Assembly: GCA_036389335.1 (NCBI GenBank)
Contig: DASVQC010000065.1
Location: forward strand, 13,498 to 77,497
Direction of reading: 5' to 3'
Origin: JAIVGV01 sp036389335
Lineage (GTDB): Bacteria; Acidobacteriota; Blastocatellia; Pyrinomonadales; Pyrinomonadaceae
DNA: 64,000 bases
Numbering within the stretch: position 1 is the first letter of the stretch; each line of letters opens with the position of its first letter. Under the pieces are notes generated by a model. It worked only from the letters and a program-made list of their open reading frames with translations. It had not been told where the DNA came from and did not search any database. Positions 8,343 to 17,524 of the stretch are shown in pieces. The position numbers and the translations under genes are program-made.

Positions 8343-9271
8343 TCGGCACCGCGACGCACACGAGGGGAGGGTGTCATTCGGAGGTCACGATCTGTAGGAG
8401 CGGCACAAATTCTACTCACAGTGTTACTTTAGACTGCCCCGCACAAGCCTGCGTGAGCGACGGCGGCGGCGGCGGCGGCGACGGCGGGCCGGAATGTTCC
8501 CCGGACACGACCTGCACCAACACCGCCGAGTACTGCCGGTGCAAGCAGTTGACGGGCCTCTGGGATGAAGGCTTCTGCACTTGCTTCTACGATTCGCCCG
8601 TCGTCGTCGACGTTTCGGGCGACGGCCTCAACCTCACGAATGCCTCCGGCGGCGTCAACTTCGACCTTGACGGCGACCAGAGCGCGGAAAGGCTCGCGTG
8701 GACTGCGGCTGGTGGCGACGACGCCTTCCTCGCTTTAGACCGCAACGGCGACGGCATCATCAATAACGGCGCGGAACTCTTCGGCAACTTCACGCCGCAG
8801 CCCGCCCCGCCCGCGGGGCTGTTGAAGAACGGCTTTAACGCCCTCGCCGAGTACGATAAGCCCCAGAACGGCGGGAACTCCGACGGCGTGATCGACAGCC
8901 GCGACGCGATCTCCCCCAGCCTCCGCCTCTGGCAGGACGCGAACCATAACGGCGTCTCTGAGATGGGCGAGCTGCACACCTTACAGGGGCTGGGCCTGCA
9001 ATCGATAGACTTAAACTACAAGGAGTCGAAGCGCGCGGACGAGTTCGGTAACCGCTTCCGCTACCGCTCGAAAGTCGCGGACGCACGCGGCGCGAAGATC
9101 GCGCGCTGGGCGTGGGACGTGTTCTTGGTGCGGGGTCAGAACCAGGTAGTGCAGAGCGGGTGGGCGGATCGGCTAAGCTCGTTCGTCGAGACGGGTAAGG
9201 TGGCCCAACTCTCCCTGCCCGGCCTGCCGCTCGCCAAGCCTTTTAAGACTGCTGCGCTGAGTGATCTTTAA
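8342..9271 (+). CDS. EF-hand-like Ca-binding C-terminal module, second part of the frame-broken gene
   Basis: The frame is open from 8288; the first possible start inside it is GTG 8453, but no ribosome site precedes it and it is better read as the continuation of the 7055 gene. A Cys-rich linker with a poly-Gly stretch leads into a module with several Asp-rich loops: DLDGDQSAE, DRNGDGIINNGAELFG, NSDGVIDSRD and DANHNGVSEMGEL. These resemble EF-hand/dockerin or RTX-associated calcium loops. The module ends in YKESKR...RFRYRS and WAWDVF. The protein encoded up to 26042 carries a closely similar module, so this is a duplicated C-terminal unit on two different N-terminal domains. Calcium binding is inferred from motif spacing only. 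Confidence 0.75.
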   Translation, partial: LGTATHTRGGCHSEVTICRSGTNSTHSVTLDCPAQACVSDGGGGGGDGGPECSPDTTCTNTAEYCRCKQLTGLWDEGFCTCFYDSPVVVDVSGDGLNLTNASGGVNFDLDGDQSAERLAWTAAGGDDAFLALDRNGDGIINNGAELFGNFTPQPAPPAGLLKNGFNALAEYDKPQNGGNSDGVIDSRDAISPSLRLWQDANHNGVSEMGELHTLQGLGLQSIDLNYKESKRADEFGNRFRYRSKVADARGAKIARWAWDVFLVRGQNQVVQSGWADRLSSFVETGKVAQLSLPGLPLAKPFKTAALSDL

Positions 9272-9300
9272 GCTAAGGGTAACGGAGCCACGCGCGTTAG

Positions 9301-9345
9301 AGAGCCGCCCGGCAGGTGCCACGCCACCGGGCGGCTCTACTTTTA
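9301..9345 (+). terminator. Intrinsic terminator after the first Ca-module gene
   Basis: 12-bp perfect stem (9301-9312 with 9327-9338) followed by ACTTTTAG. Its core CGCCCGGCAG...CCGGGCGG recurs at 26068-26097 after the paralogous module, so the duplication seems to include the terminator. Confidence 0.8.
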
Positions 9346-9738
9346 GTCCGCGCCTCCCCGGCTGCGCCGCGCCCCCCTCCGGCGTTCGCCGCCAGGGCCG
9401 CGCCCGCCGGTCGATCCCGTCGGTCGTGTGGGCTGCCACAGCACGGGCGGGGTGGGCTGCACGGTTTCGCAAGCGAAAAAGATTATTTAAATTCTATCGA
9501 CTGAGTGTCTTGGCTTAGATTTTCTAAGTTTTTGGTGTATCTTCAACTGTTCGTACCGACGGGGGCGGCGTAGGTATGGATCGCGGCGGGCCGGGACTCC
9601 CTGCTCCGGCGTGTCTCCCTCCACAAATCGGACTCCACACGCTCTCGCACGCGCACGACTTGCGCCGCGGCACTTTCGGCGCGGCGGCGAGAGGTGGGGA
9701 ATGCCCCCGAGAGATTACCCGACTGAATGAAAATCTAA
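9346..9738. other. Upstream region of the mre operon
   Basis: No credible gene. An AT-rich stretch at about 9475-9555 in otherwise GC-rich DNA is the likely promoter region for mreB, but no clear -35/-10 pair can be assigned. Confidence 0.4.
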
Positions 9739-10785
<1,047 letters not shown>

Positions 10786-10789
10786 AAAA

Positions 10790-10862
10790 GAGGTCAGAGG
10801 CTAGAGGTCAGAGGTTAGTAAAAACCCCTGACTCTGACCTCCGACCTCTGACCTCTGACCTC
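10790..10862. repeat. Heptamer palindrome, GAGGTCA / TGACCTC type, between mreB and mreC
   Basis: Left arm GAGGTCA, GAGGCTA, GAGGTCA, GAGGTTA (10790-10817); right arm of TGACCTC-like units (10829-10862). Only 11 nt separate the arms. The right arm ends 6 nt before the mreC ATG. Confidence 0.88.
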
Positions 10863-10868
10863 TAAGTT

Positions 10869-11777
10869 ATGCCTGTCCAGCGGACGCAGAAGGAGATCAG
10901 GCGGCGCGCGCCGCTGTGGCTCGTTTTGCTGCTCGGCGTCAACCTCGCGCTGATGTCGGTCTCGGCGCGGGATCAGCAGACGCAGGCGCGCAAGATCAGC
11001 GTCTGGGCCCAGATGATCGCGACCCCCTTCCAGAGCTTCTTCTCCGGCGCGAGCCGCTCGGGCGTCGGCTTCTTCCAGTACATCAGAAACTTGAGCGCGG
11101 CGTCGGGCGAGAACGAGCAGTTGAAGCGCAGGCTCGCCGAGGCGGAGGGGGAGCTGCGCGAGGCGCGCGCCGCGCGGGCCGAGAACGAGCGGCTGCAAAG
11201 CCTGCTGGGGCTCAAGGAGTCGCGCGAGTACCGGAGCGTCGTCGCCCGCGTCATCGCGCGCGACCCCTCGGACTGGTTCGACTCGGCGATCATCAACCGC
11301 GGCAGCTCGGCGGGCGTCGAGCGGAACATGCCGGTCGTGACGGCGGACGGCATCGTCGGTCGCGTCGCCGAGGTGAGCCCGGTCTCGGCGCAGGTGATGC
11401 TGATCACGGACGAGCGCGCGGCGGCGGGCGCGGTCGTCGGGCAGTTGGAGACCTCGAACGCGCTCGGCTCCGTGCGCGGCTTCGGCAAGAACGGGCTGCT
11501 GGACATGCGCTACGTGCCCGGCCTCGAAGAGATCAAGCAGGGCGACGCGGTGACGACGACGGGGCAGGACGGCATCTACCCGCGCGGGCTGAAGGTGGGC
11601 GAAGTGATCGAGGTGCAGCCCGGCTCGGCGACCAAGCCGCACGAGATCAAGGTGCGCCCCTCGGCGCGCCTCAACTCGCTCTCCGAAGTCGCCGTGCTGC
11701 TCTACCACCCGCCGCCGCGCGCCGTCCCGACGCCGACGCCGACGCCGACGCCGCAGAAGAACACGAAGGGAAAGTGA
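10869..11777 (+). CDS. mreC: Rod-shape determining protein MreC
   Basis: 302 residues: short basic N-terminus, one membrane segment (about 15-31), a coiled coil at about 70-115, then the two-barrel MreC periplasmic domain with the family signature around NRGSSAGVERNMPV and GIVGRV. It ends in a Pro/Thr-rich tail (PTPTPTPTP). MreC links MreB to PBP2 and RodA. Second gene of the operon, 83 nt after mreB, with a palindrome arm in place of a Shine-Dalgarno sequence. Confidence 0.95.
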   Translation: MPVQRTQKEIRRRAPLWLVLLLGVNLALMSVSARDQQTQARKISVWAQMIATPFQSFFSGASRSGVGFFQYIRNLSAASGENEQLKRRLAEAEGELREARAARAENERLQSLLGLKESREYRSVVARVIARDPSDWFDSAIINRGSSAGVERNMPVVTADGIVGRVAEVSPVSAQVMLITDERAAAGAVVGQLETSNALGSVRGFGKNGLLDMRYVPGLEEIKQGDAVTTTGQDGIYPRGLKVGEVIEVQPGSATKPHEIKVRPSARLNSLSEVAVLLYHPPPRAVPTPTPTPTPQKNTKGK

Positions 11778-11785
11778 CGAGGAGG

Positions 11786-11941
11786 GGTGAGAGGTGACAG
11801 GTGACAGGTGACAAGAAAAGTCAGGAGTCAGGAGTCGTGAGTCGAAAGTCAGCTCGATCTGAATTCGCCTTTGACGCCGGACTACGGACTACGGACTACG
11901 GACTATCTTCCCTGTCGCCCGTCACGGTTTACCTGTCACGG
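11786..11941. repeat. Nested heptamer palindrome between mreC and mreD
   Basis: Outer arms are GGTGACA-type units (11786-11813) and CTGTCGCCCGTCACGG...CTGTCACGG (11912-11941). Inside lie AGTCAGG-type units (11819-11853) facing GGACTAC units (11879-11906). Both inner arms share an AGTCNNN 7-nt period. The outer right arm ends with GTCACGG, 5 nt before the mreD ATG. Confidence 0.85.
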
Positions 11942-11946
11942 CTTTT

Positions 11947-12477
11947 ATGAGGCTGAAGATCGCCTTCATCGTCGCGGCGGCGGTGGTGTTGCAGACGCAG
12001 TTGCCGCTGCTCTGGCAGCCGCTGCGGCACATCGATCTGCCGCTCGTCGTCGTGACCTACTTCGCGCTGCGGCGCGACGTGGCGCAGTCGATGGTGGTCG
12101 GCTTCTGCGCCGGGCTCGCGACCGACATCTTCAGCGCGGGGCTGCTCGGCGCGGGCGGCTTCACGAAGACGACGGTCGCTTACCTGATCGCCGCGCTCGC
12201 CACGCGCGTGCGGCTCGACAACCCGCTGGTGCGAATCCCCGTCTTAGCAGGTGCCGCCGCGCTCGACGCCGTCGTCGTCGTCGTCCTCCACCGCGTCTTC
12301 GGCCAGCCGTCGCTCCAGACCTTCGCCGACACGGCGTCGCTCAAGCTGATCGCGACGACCGCGGCGGGGACGCTGCTCTTCTACGTGTTCGACGTTTTCT
12401 TCAGCGACCGCTCGCGCCAGCGCAGGCACTTCGCCTTCCGCCGCCGCGCCGCGCGCCGCAGCTTAGTGAGGAGGTAA
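11947..12477 (+). CDS. mreD: Rod-shape determining protein MreD
   Basis: 176-residue hydrophobic protein with about five membrane segments and a basic C-terminal tail, the right size and position for MreD between mreC and mrdA. Sequence conservation in this family is low, so position in the operon carries much of the call. Start ATG 11947, 5 nt after a GTCACGG palindrome unit. Confidence 0.9.
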   Translation: MRLKIAFIVAAAVVLQTQLPLLWQPLRHIDLPLVVVTYFALRRDVAQSMVVGFCAGLATDIFSAGLLGAGGFTKTTVAYLIAALATRVRLDNPLVRIPVLAGAAALDAVVVVVLHRVFGQPSLQTFADTASLKLIATTAAGTLLFYVFDVFFSDRSRQRRHFAFRRRAARRSLVRR

Positions 12478-12483
12478 AGGCAG

Positions 12484-12583
12484 AGTGACGGGTAAATCGT
12501 GACGGGTGACAGGTAAGGAACGCTCCGCGATGGGCGCGCCTCCCGTCTTCATCCTGTCACCTGCCGCCCGTCACCTGTTACGG
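12484..12583. repeat. Heptamer palindrome, GTGACGG type, between mreD and mrdA
   Basis: Left arm AGTGACGGGTAAATCGTGAC and following units (12484-12517); right arm from 12554 ending in GTTACGG (12577-12583), 5 nt before the mrdA ATG. Confidence 0.82.
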
Positions 12584-12588
12584 CTCTT

Positions 12589-14535
12589 ATGAAGTTCGAG
12601 GACGAGTCGCAGAACCTGCGCCTGCGTTTGCGCATCATCCAGATCGTCGTCGTCGCGCTGCTCGCGGTGCTCGGCACGCGCCTCTACTTCCTGCAGGTCG
12701 TCAACGGCGCGTACTACGCCGAGCGCGCCGAGAACCAGCGCGTCAGGCGACTGCCCATCCCGGCGCAGCGCGGCACGATCTTCGACCGCAACGGCAAGAT
12801 ACTGGTCGACTCGCGCCCGACCTACAACGTCATCCTCTCGCGCGAGGAGATGCGCGGGCGCGACTTCGCCTCGCTCGCGCAGCCGCTCGCCGAGGGGCTC
12901 GGCGTCGAGGAGGAGCTGCTGCGCGAGCGCTTCGACGAGCTGACGCGCCAGCCGGCCTTCGAGTCCATCGTCATCAAGCAGAACGCCTCGCCCGCCGACA
13001 TCGCGTGGGTCGAGGCCCACCAGGGGATCGACCACGCCGAGCTGCGCATCGAGCAGCAGCCGCAGCGCCGCTACCTCGAGAACGGCGTCCTCGCGCACGT
13101 CCTCGGCTACGTCGGCGAGGTGAGCCCGAAGCAGTTGGAGAAGGACGACTTTAAGAAGAAGGGCCTGAAGCCCGGCGACGTGATCGGGCAGGAGGGGCTG
13201 GAGGCGACCTACGACGAGTACCTGCGCGGCGCGGACGGCTACCGCGAGGTGATCGTCGACAGCCGCGGGCAGATTCAGGACACGATCCGGACGGTCGAGC
13301 CGCAGCCGGGCCAAGACCTCGTGACGACCATCGATCTCGACTACCAGCTCACCGCCGAGGAGCAGTTGCGCAACTCGCCGAACGGGCGCGGCGTGATCAT
13401 CATGTCGAACCCGAACGACGGCGAAATCTACGCGCTCGCCTCCGCCCCCACCTACGATCCCAACATCTTCTCGCAGAACGTCAAGACGAAGGAGGTGCGG
13501 CAGCAGATCGTCGAGCTGTTCAGAGACCCGAAGACGCCGATGGTCAACCGCGCCATCTCGGGCCGCTACCCGCCGGGCTCGACGTGGAAGATACCGATGG
13601 CGGTCGCCGGGCTTGAGCAGGGCGCGATCTCGATCAAGAAGTCGAACCTGGTGTGCGGCGGCGGCATCCAGATCGGCAACAAGTTCACGCGCTGCATGGG
13701 CCACCACGGGAGCCCCGAGCTGCGCTACGCGATCCGCGTCTCGTGCGACGGCTACTTCTACCGCCTCGGCCTGAAGATGGGCATCGGCGGGATCATGAAG
13801 ATGGTCTCCGACTTCGACATCAACCGCCGCACCGGCATCGATCTCCCGCACGAGAACGTGAGCACGACGCCCTCGCCCGACTTCAAGAGGCGCGTCAACC
13901 CGCGCGACCCCGACTGGCGCGACATCGACACCGTCTACGCCTCGTTCGGTCAGGTCTACGACTACGTCACGCCCATCGCGCTGCTGCGCACGATCTCGGG
14001 CGTCGCCGTCGGCGGCAAGCTCTACGTCCCGCACCTGCTCAAGGAGGTGCGGGCCGCCGCCGCCGTCGGCGATCCGAACGACCGCGAGACTTACCGACCG
14101 GCGCGCGCCGCGCTGACCTACGACGAGGCGCGCGAGCACGGCGCGCCCGATCCGAAGGCGCTGCGCCCGAACCCGAAGATCGTCCCGATCTCGGACGAGA
14201 ACCACCGCTTCGTCGTCGAGGGGATGTGGCAGGTCGTCAACGAGGGCGGCACGGGCGGCGCGGTCAAGATCGACGGCATGGACATCGCGGGCAAGACCGG
14301 CACGGCGCAGGTCGTCTCGCTCGGCAAGGACGTAGGCGCGAACAAGGATCACTCCTGGTTCGTCTCCTACGCGCCCGCGTGGAAGCCCGAGGTGGCGACC
14401 GTCGCGCTCATCGAGAACGTCGGCTTCGGCGGCAGGTTCGCCGCCCCCGCCACGCGCCAGATGTACGAGACCTACTACCGCAGCAAACACAACGGCGAGC
14501 CGACGCCGGGGACGCAGATAGCTAAGAAGGAGTGA
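12589..14535 (+). CDS. mrdA: Penicillin-binding protein 2 (peptidoglycan transpeptidase)
   Basis: 648 residues: membrane anchor at about 15-36, PBP dimerisation domain, then transpeptidase domain. Catalytic motifs are complete: SxxK at S331-T-W-K334 in PPGSTWK, SxD-type motif at 385-387 (SCD, as in PBP2 proteins), and KTG at about 569 in AGKTGTAQV. It crosslinks peptidoglycan during elongation with RodA. Fourth gene of the operon; no Shine-Dalgarno, palindrome arm 5 nt upstream of ATG. Confidence 0.97.
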   Translation: MKFEDESQNLRLRLRIIQIVVVALLAVLGTRLYFLQVVNGAYYAERAENQRVRRLPIPAQRGTIFDRNGKILVDSRPTYNVILSREEMRGRDFASLAQPLAEGLGVEEELLRERFDELTRQPAFESIVIKQNASPADIAWVEAHQGIDHAELRIEQQPQRRYLENGVLAHVLGYVGEVSPKQLEKDDFKKKGLKPGDVIGQEGLEATYDEYLRGADGYREVIVDSRGQIQDTIRTVEPQPGQDLVTTIDLDYQLTAEEQLRNSPNGRGVIIMSNPNDGEIYALASAPTYDPNIFSQNVKTKEVRQQIVELFRDPKTPMVNRAISGRYPPGSTWKIPMAVAGLEQGAISIKKSNLVCGGGIQIGNKFTRCMGHHGSPELRYAIRVSCDGYFYRLGLKMGIGGIMKMVSDFDINRRTGIDLPHENVSTTPSPDFKRRVNPRDPDWRDIDTVYASFGQVYDYVTPIALLRTISGVAVGGKLYVPHLLKEVRAAAAVGDPNDRETYRPARAALTYDEAREHGAPDPKALRPNPKIVPISDENHRFVVEGMWQVVNEGGTGGAVKIDGMDIAGKTGTAQVVSLGKDVGANKDHSWFVSYAPAWKPEVATVALIENVGFGGRFAAPATRQMYETYYRSKHNGEPTPGTQIAKKE

Positions 14536-14658
14536 CAGGTGACGGGTGACAGGTGACAGGAAGCGATTAGCTGTTAGCTCTTAGCTATTAGCAGAGCTAA
14601 AGGCTAACAGCTAATCGCTAACAGCTTCCCGTCACCTGTCACTTGTCACCTGTCACGG
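14532..14658. repeat. Nested heptamer palindrome between mrdA and rodA
   Basis: Outer arms GTGACAG-type (from 14532) and GTCACCT...GTCACGG (to 14658). The inner pair uses an unrelated unit, TTAGCTG/TTAGCTC/TTAGCTA, facing its reverse complement CTAACAG. The final GTCACGG is 6 nt before the rodA ATG. Confidence 0.87.
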
Positions 14659-14664
14659 CATTTA

Positions 14665-15792
14665 ATGGTTGCGATCATCGAGAAACGGCGGTTCCGGGAT
14701 TTCGACTGGCTGCTCGCGCTGCTGGCGGTGGGGATCGTGTTCTTCGGCACGTGGCAGATTTACAACGCGCAGCCGACGGAGAGCTACTGGAAGAAGCAGC
14801 TCATCGGCCTCGCCATCTCGCTCGTGCTGATGGTCGTCGTCTCCTTCACGGACTACCGCAAGCTCGTCAACTTCGCGCCCGCCTTCTACCTCTTCGGGCT
14901 CGTCCTGCTCGTCCTCGTGCTCGTCCCCGGCATCGGGATGCGGGTCAACGGGCAGCAGTGCTGGATCAAGGTGCCGGGCCTCGGCCAGTTCCAGCCCTCG
15001 GAGTTCGTCAAAATCCCCACGGTGCTGATGCTCGCTTACTATTACGGCAAGACGAGGCACCGGGGCGCGCTCGCGTGGAAGGAGCTGCTCGTCGGCGTCG
15101 GGATACTGGCGCTCCCCGCCGCGCTCATCCTCCTAGAGCCGGACACGGGGCAAGTCATCACCTACCTGCCGCTGCTCGCCGTCGTCCTCTTCCTCTCCTC
15201 GCTGCGGATGTGGATCGTCGTCGCCGCGCTCGCCCTCGCCGTCCTCGGCGCGCCGCTCGCCTACTCGGTGGGCGTCAAGACCGGACTCCTGCACGGCTAC
15301 AAGCTGGAACGCATCAACGTCATCCTCGATCCGGAGAGCGCCGACAAGCGCGGCTTCGGCTACCACACGTGGCAGTCCATCGTCACGGTCGGCAAGGGCG
15401 GGATGACGGGGACGCACGGCACGACGGACGAGTACTCGCAGAGCCGCCTGAAGTTTTTGCCGGAGCCGCACACCGACTTCATCTTCGCCGTCACCGCCGA
15501 GACGACCGGCTTCGTCGGCTGCGTGCTGCTGCTCTTGGCCTACGCCGTCCTGCTCTCGCGGCTTCTGGGCGGGGCGCGGCGCGCGCCCGACCGCGCCGGG
15601 ATGCTCGTCATCATGGCGATTGTGGGCGGGCTCGCCTTCCAGATTTTCATCAACGTCGGGATGGCGCTCGGCATCCTCCCCGTCATCGGCGTGCCGCTGC
15701 CGCTGATGAGCGCCGGGCTGTCGAGCGTCCTCGCCACCTTCATCGCCATCGGCTTCGCCGTCAGCGTGCAACTGCGCCGCTTCGTCAACTAG
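14665..15792 (+). CDS. rodA: SEDS peptidoglycan polymerase RodA
   Basis: 375-residue polytopic membrane protein of the SEDS family, which polymerises lipid II for lateral wall growth. Family motifs QPSEFVKI (near residue 111) and the periplasmic loop FLPEPHTDFIFA with the catalytic-region Asp are present, as is PLPLMSAGLSS near the C-terminus. Last gene of the rod-shape operon, paired with the PBP2 gene as usual. Confidence 0.96.
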   Translation: MVAIIEKRRFRDFDWLLALLAVGIVFFGTWQIYNAQPTESYWKKQLIGLAISLVLMVVVSFTDYRKLVNFAPAFYLFGLVLLVLVLVPGIGMRVNGQQCWIKVPGLGQFQPSEFVKIPTVLMLAYYYGKTRHRGALAWKELLVGVGILALPAALILLEPDTGQVITYLPLLAVVLFLSSLRMWIVVAALALAVLGAPLAYSVGVKTGLLHGYKLERINVILDPESADKRGFGYHTWQSIVTVGKGGMTGTHGTTDEYSQSRLKFLPEPHTDFIFAVTAETTGFVGCVLLLLAYAVLLSRLLGGARRAPDRAGMLVIMAIVGGLAFQIFINVGMALGILPVIGVPLPLMSAGLSSVLATFIAIGFAVSVQLRRFVN

Positions 15793-15849
15793 CCGCGCCC
15801 CGACGCCGCCGGCGGGGCCCGCCCGCGAGTTAACGATCAGGAGGTCGCC

Positions 15850-16512
15850 GTGGAACCGACAACACTGACGACGAGGTGGCGCGACTTCGACGCCCAGTTC
15901 GTCCGCCGACGCTACGACCGGCTCGCGGGCTTCTTCGTCGTCTTCGAATGGCTCTTCCTGCTGCCGCCCGGCATCCGCCGCAGGGCGGTCGAGCGCATGG
16001 GGCTCAGGCCGGGGGGCCGCGCGATGGAGATCGGCTGCGGCACGGGGCGCAACCTCTCGGAACTCTCGCGCGCGGTCGGCGCGGGGGGCCACGTCTACGG
16101 CGTCGATCTCTCCGAGGGGATGCTCGAAGTGGCGCGCCGGCTCTGCGACGAGTCGGGCTGGCGAAACGTCTCGCTCGCCGCCGCCGACGCCGCGCACTAC
16201 GCGCCGCCCGAGCCCGTGGACGGGATTCTCTTCAGCCTCTCCTACGCCGTCATGCCGCACCACCGCGAAGTCTTGCGTCAGGCGTGGCAGCATCTCAAGC
16301 CCGGCGGCTACCTCGTCATCATGGACGCGAAAGTCCCCGCGAACCTGGCGGGGAGGATCATTTACCCGCTCGTCTGGTGGGCGAGTCGGCTGACGGTGCT
16401 CGGCAACCCGGACGTGCGCCCGTGGGACGATCTGGCCGAGCTGAGCGGCGGCGTCAAGATGGAAGAACTCTCCTTCGGGACTTACTACATCTGCCGCGCG
16501 CGAAAACCATAA
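15850..16512 (+). CDS. Class I SAM-dependent methyltransferase
   Basis: 220 residues. The glycine-rich SAM loop AMEIGCGTGRN is at about residues 58-68, the acidic ribose contact in VDLSEGM follows, and the post-I motifs are in the order of the methyltransferase-11/UbiE-like group. The GTG start is set by AGGAGG at 15839-15844, a clear ribosome site unlike the palindrome-preceded genes upstream. Substrate unknown; similarity to small-molecule or lipid methyltransferases does not allow more. Probably separately transcribed from rodA. Confidence 0.85.
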   Translation: MEPTTLTTRWRDFDAQFVRRRYDRLAGFFVVFEWLFLLPPGIRRRAVERMGLRPGGRAMEIGCGTGRNLSELSRAVGAGGHVYGVDLSEGMLEVARRLCDESGWRNVSLAAADAAHYAPPEPVDGILFSLSYAVMPHHREVLRQAWQHLKPGGYLVIMDAKVPANLAGRIIYPLVWWASRLTVLGNPDVRPWDDLAELSGGVKMEELSFGTYYICRARKP

Positions 16513-16568
16513 GCCGCCCCTCGCCGGCTGGGAGTACCTCTCAAACCCATCTGCCTTTTGCGTCCTGA

Positions 16569-16627
16569 TTTGCGCCTTTGCGCCTTTGCGTGAGAAAAGT
16601 TTTCACGCAAAGGCGCAAAGGCGCAAA
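16569..16627. repeat. Octamer palindrome, TTTGCGCC type
   Basis: A 25-bp perfect inverted repeat (16569-16593 with 16603-16627, 9-nt loop) made of 8-nt TTTGCGCC units. A near-identical element at 39808-39867 differs at one unit, with a matching change in the opposite arm. Confidence 0.92.
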
Positions 16628-16680
16628 GACGAAGCGCGCGGGGTTCGCGACGAACTCTAAGACTCGCTTAAAAATTTCAA

Positions 16681-16710
16681 GGGGCGGCGCGTTCATCAAC
16701 GCGCCGCCCC
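16681..16710. terminator. Bidirectional intrinsic terminator
   Basis: 13-bp perfect stem with a CATC loop (16681-16693 with 16698-16710), with A-rich DNA on the left and TCGGCTTTTA on the right. It serves the convergent methyltransferase and the secreted protein gene. Confidence 0.85.
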
Positions 16711-16747
16711 TCGGCTTTTATTCGTGTGCCGTATCGTCCGGCGACTG

Positions 16748-17524
16748 TTACGACTTCTTCTGCGGCGGCACGGGCGTCGGCTTGGCGGCGGGCTTGGCGG
16801 GCGCGGGCTTCACGTCCTTGGGATCGACCGTCGGCGTCGCCATCGGGGGCGCGCCGCCCGCGGGCGCGATCCAAAGCTCGACGGTCGGCTTCTCGCGGTA
16901 GCCGCCCACGCCGGAGAGGGTGCGCGCGCCGTCCATCTTGCGCGTGTTCATCGTGTAGTCGGTCGCGTTGTCGGCGGCCTTCTGCGCGTCCTCCGGGCGG
17001 CTCGTGCGCCCGCCGTAGGCGATGAGGTAGCCCTGCGCGCTCGGATCGGCTTGCAGCGCGTTGACGAACTTGTCGAGCTGCGCCTTGTTCGCGCTCAGGT
17101 CGGGCGTGACGTACTCGCCGAACTTGACGGCGGGCGCCCCCTTTTTCCCCACCGAGGTCGTGCAACTGCTCGATGTGCTGCAGTCGCGCGAGTAGCCCCC
17201 GACGTCGACCGTCGCCGTCACCGTCTGGCCGCCGACGCCGGTCGTGTCCACCGTGATGCTCGACGTGCCCTGCCCCGAAGAGATCGTGCCAGCCGAGACC
17301 GTCCAGTTGAAAGTCGGCGTCACGTTCTGGTCGCCGCCGCTCACGTTCGCGGTGAAGGTGAGGGGCGCGCCCTCATCCCCCGCCTCCGGGCACGAGACGC
17401 GCACGGTCGGGCACGGCGGCATCTGCTGCTGCTGACGGCCCGCGGCGCGCGCGCCGGGCAGGAGCGCGAGCGCCACGGCGACGAGCGGCGCGGCGAGGCG
17501 CAGGTAACTTGGTTTCATACTCAT
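16748..17524 (-). CDS. Secreted protein with Ig/PKD-like domain
   Basis: 258 residues (or 256 if ATG 17518 is used, which has better spacing from the AGGGGAG ribosome site). Signal peptide, a Cys-containing Ig/PKD-like beta domain at about 45-125, a region at about 130-215 resembling the periodic helix/strand pattern of OmpA C-terminal domains (weak), and a Pro/Ala/Lys-rich tail. I do not recognise a precise family. A periplasmic or surface protein is the safe statement. Confidence 0.7.
   Translation of the reverse strand: MSMKPSYLRLAAPLVAVALALLPGARAAGRQQQQMPPCPTVRVSCPEAGDEGAPLTFTANVSGGDQNVTPTFNWTVSAGTISSGQGTSSITVDTTGVGGQTVTATVDVGGYSRDCSTSSSCTTSVGKKGAPAVKFGEYVTPDLSANKAQLDKFVNALQADPSAQGYLIAYGGRTSRPEDAQKAADNATDYTMNTRKMDGARTLSGVGGYREKPTVELWIAPAGGAPPMATPTVDPKDVKPAPAKPAAKPTPVPPQKKS

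Noticed and set aside
12571..14490. 639-residue minus-strand ORF opposite mrdA
   Set aside because: Composition is Asp/Val/Arg/Leu-rich shadow sequence; the plus strand has all PBP2 active-site motifs.
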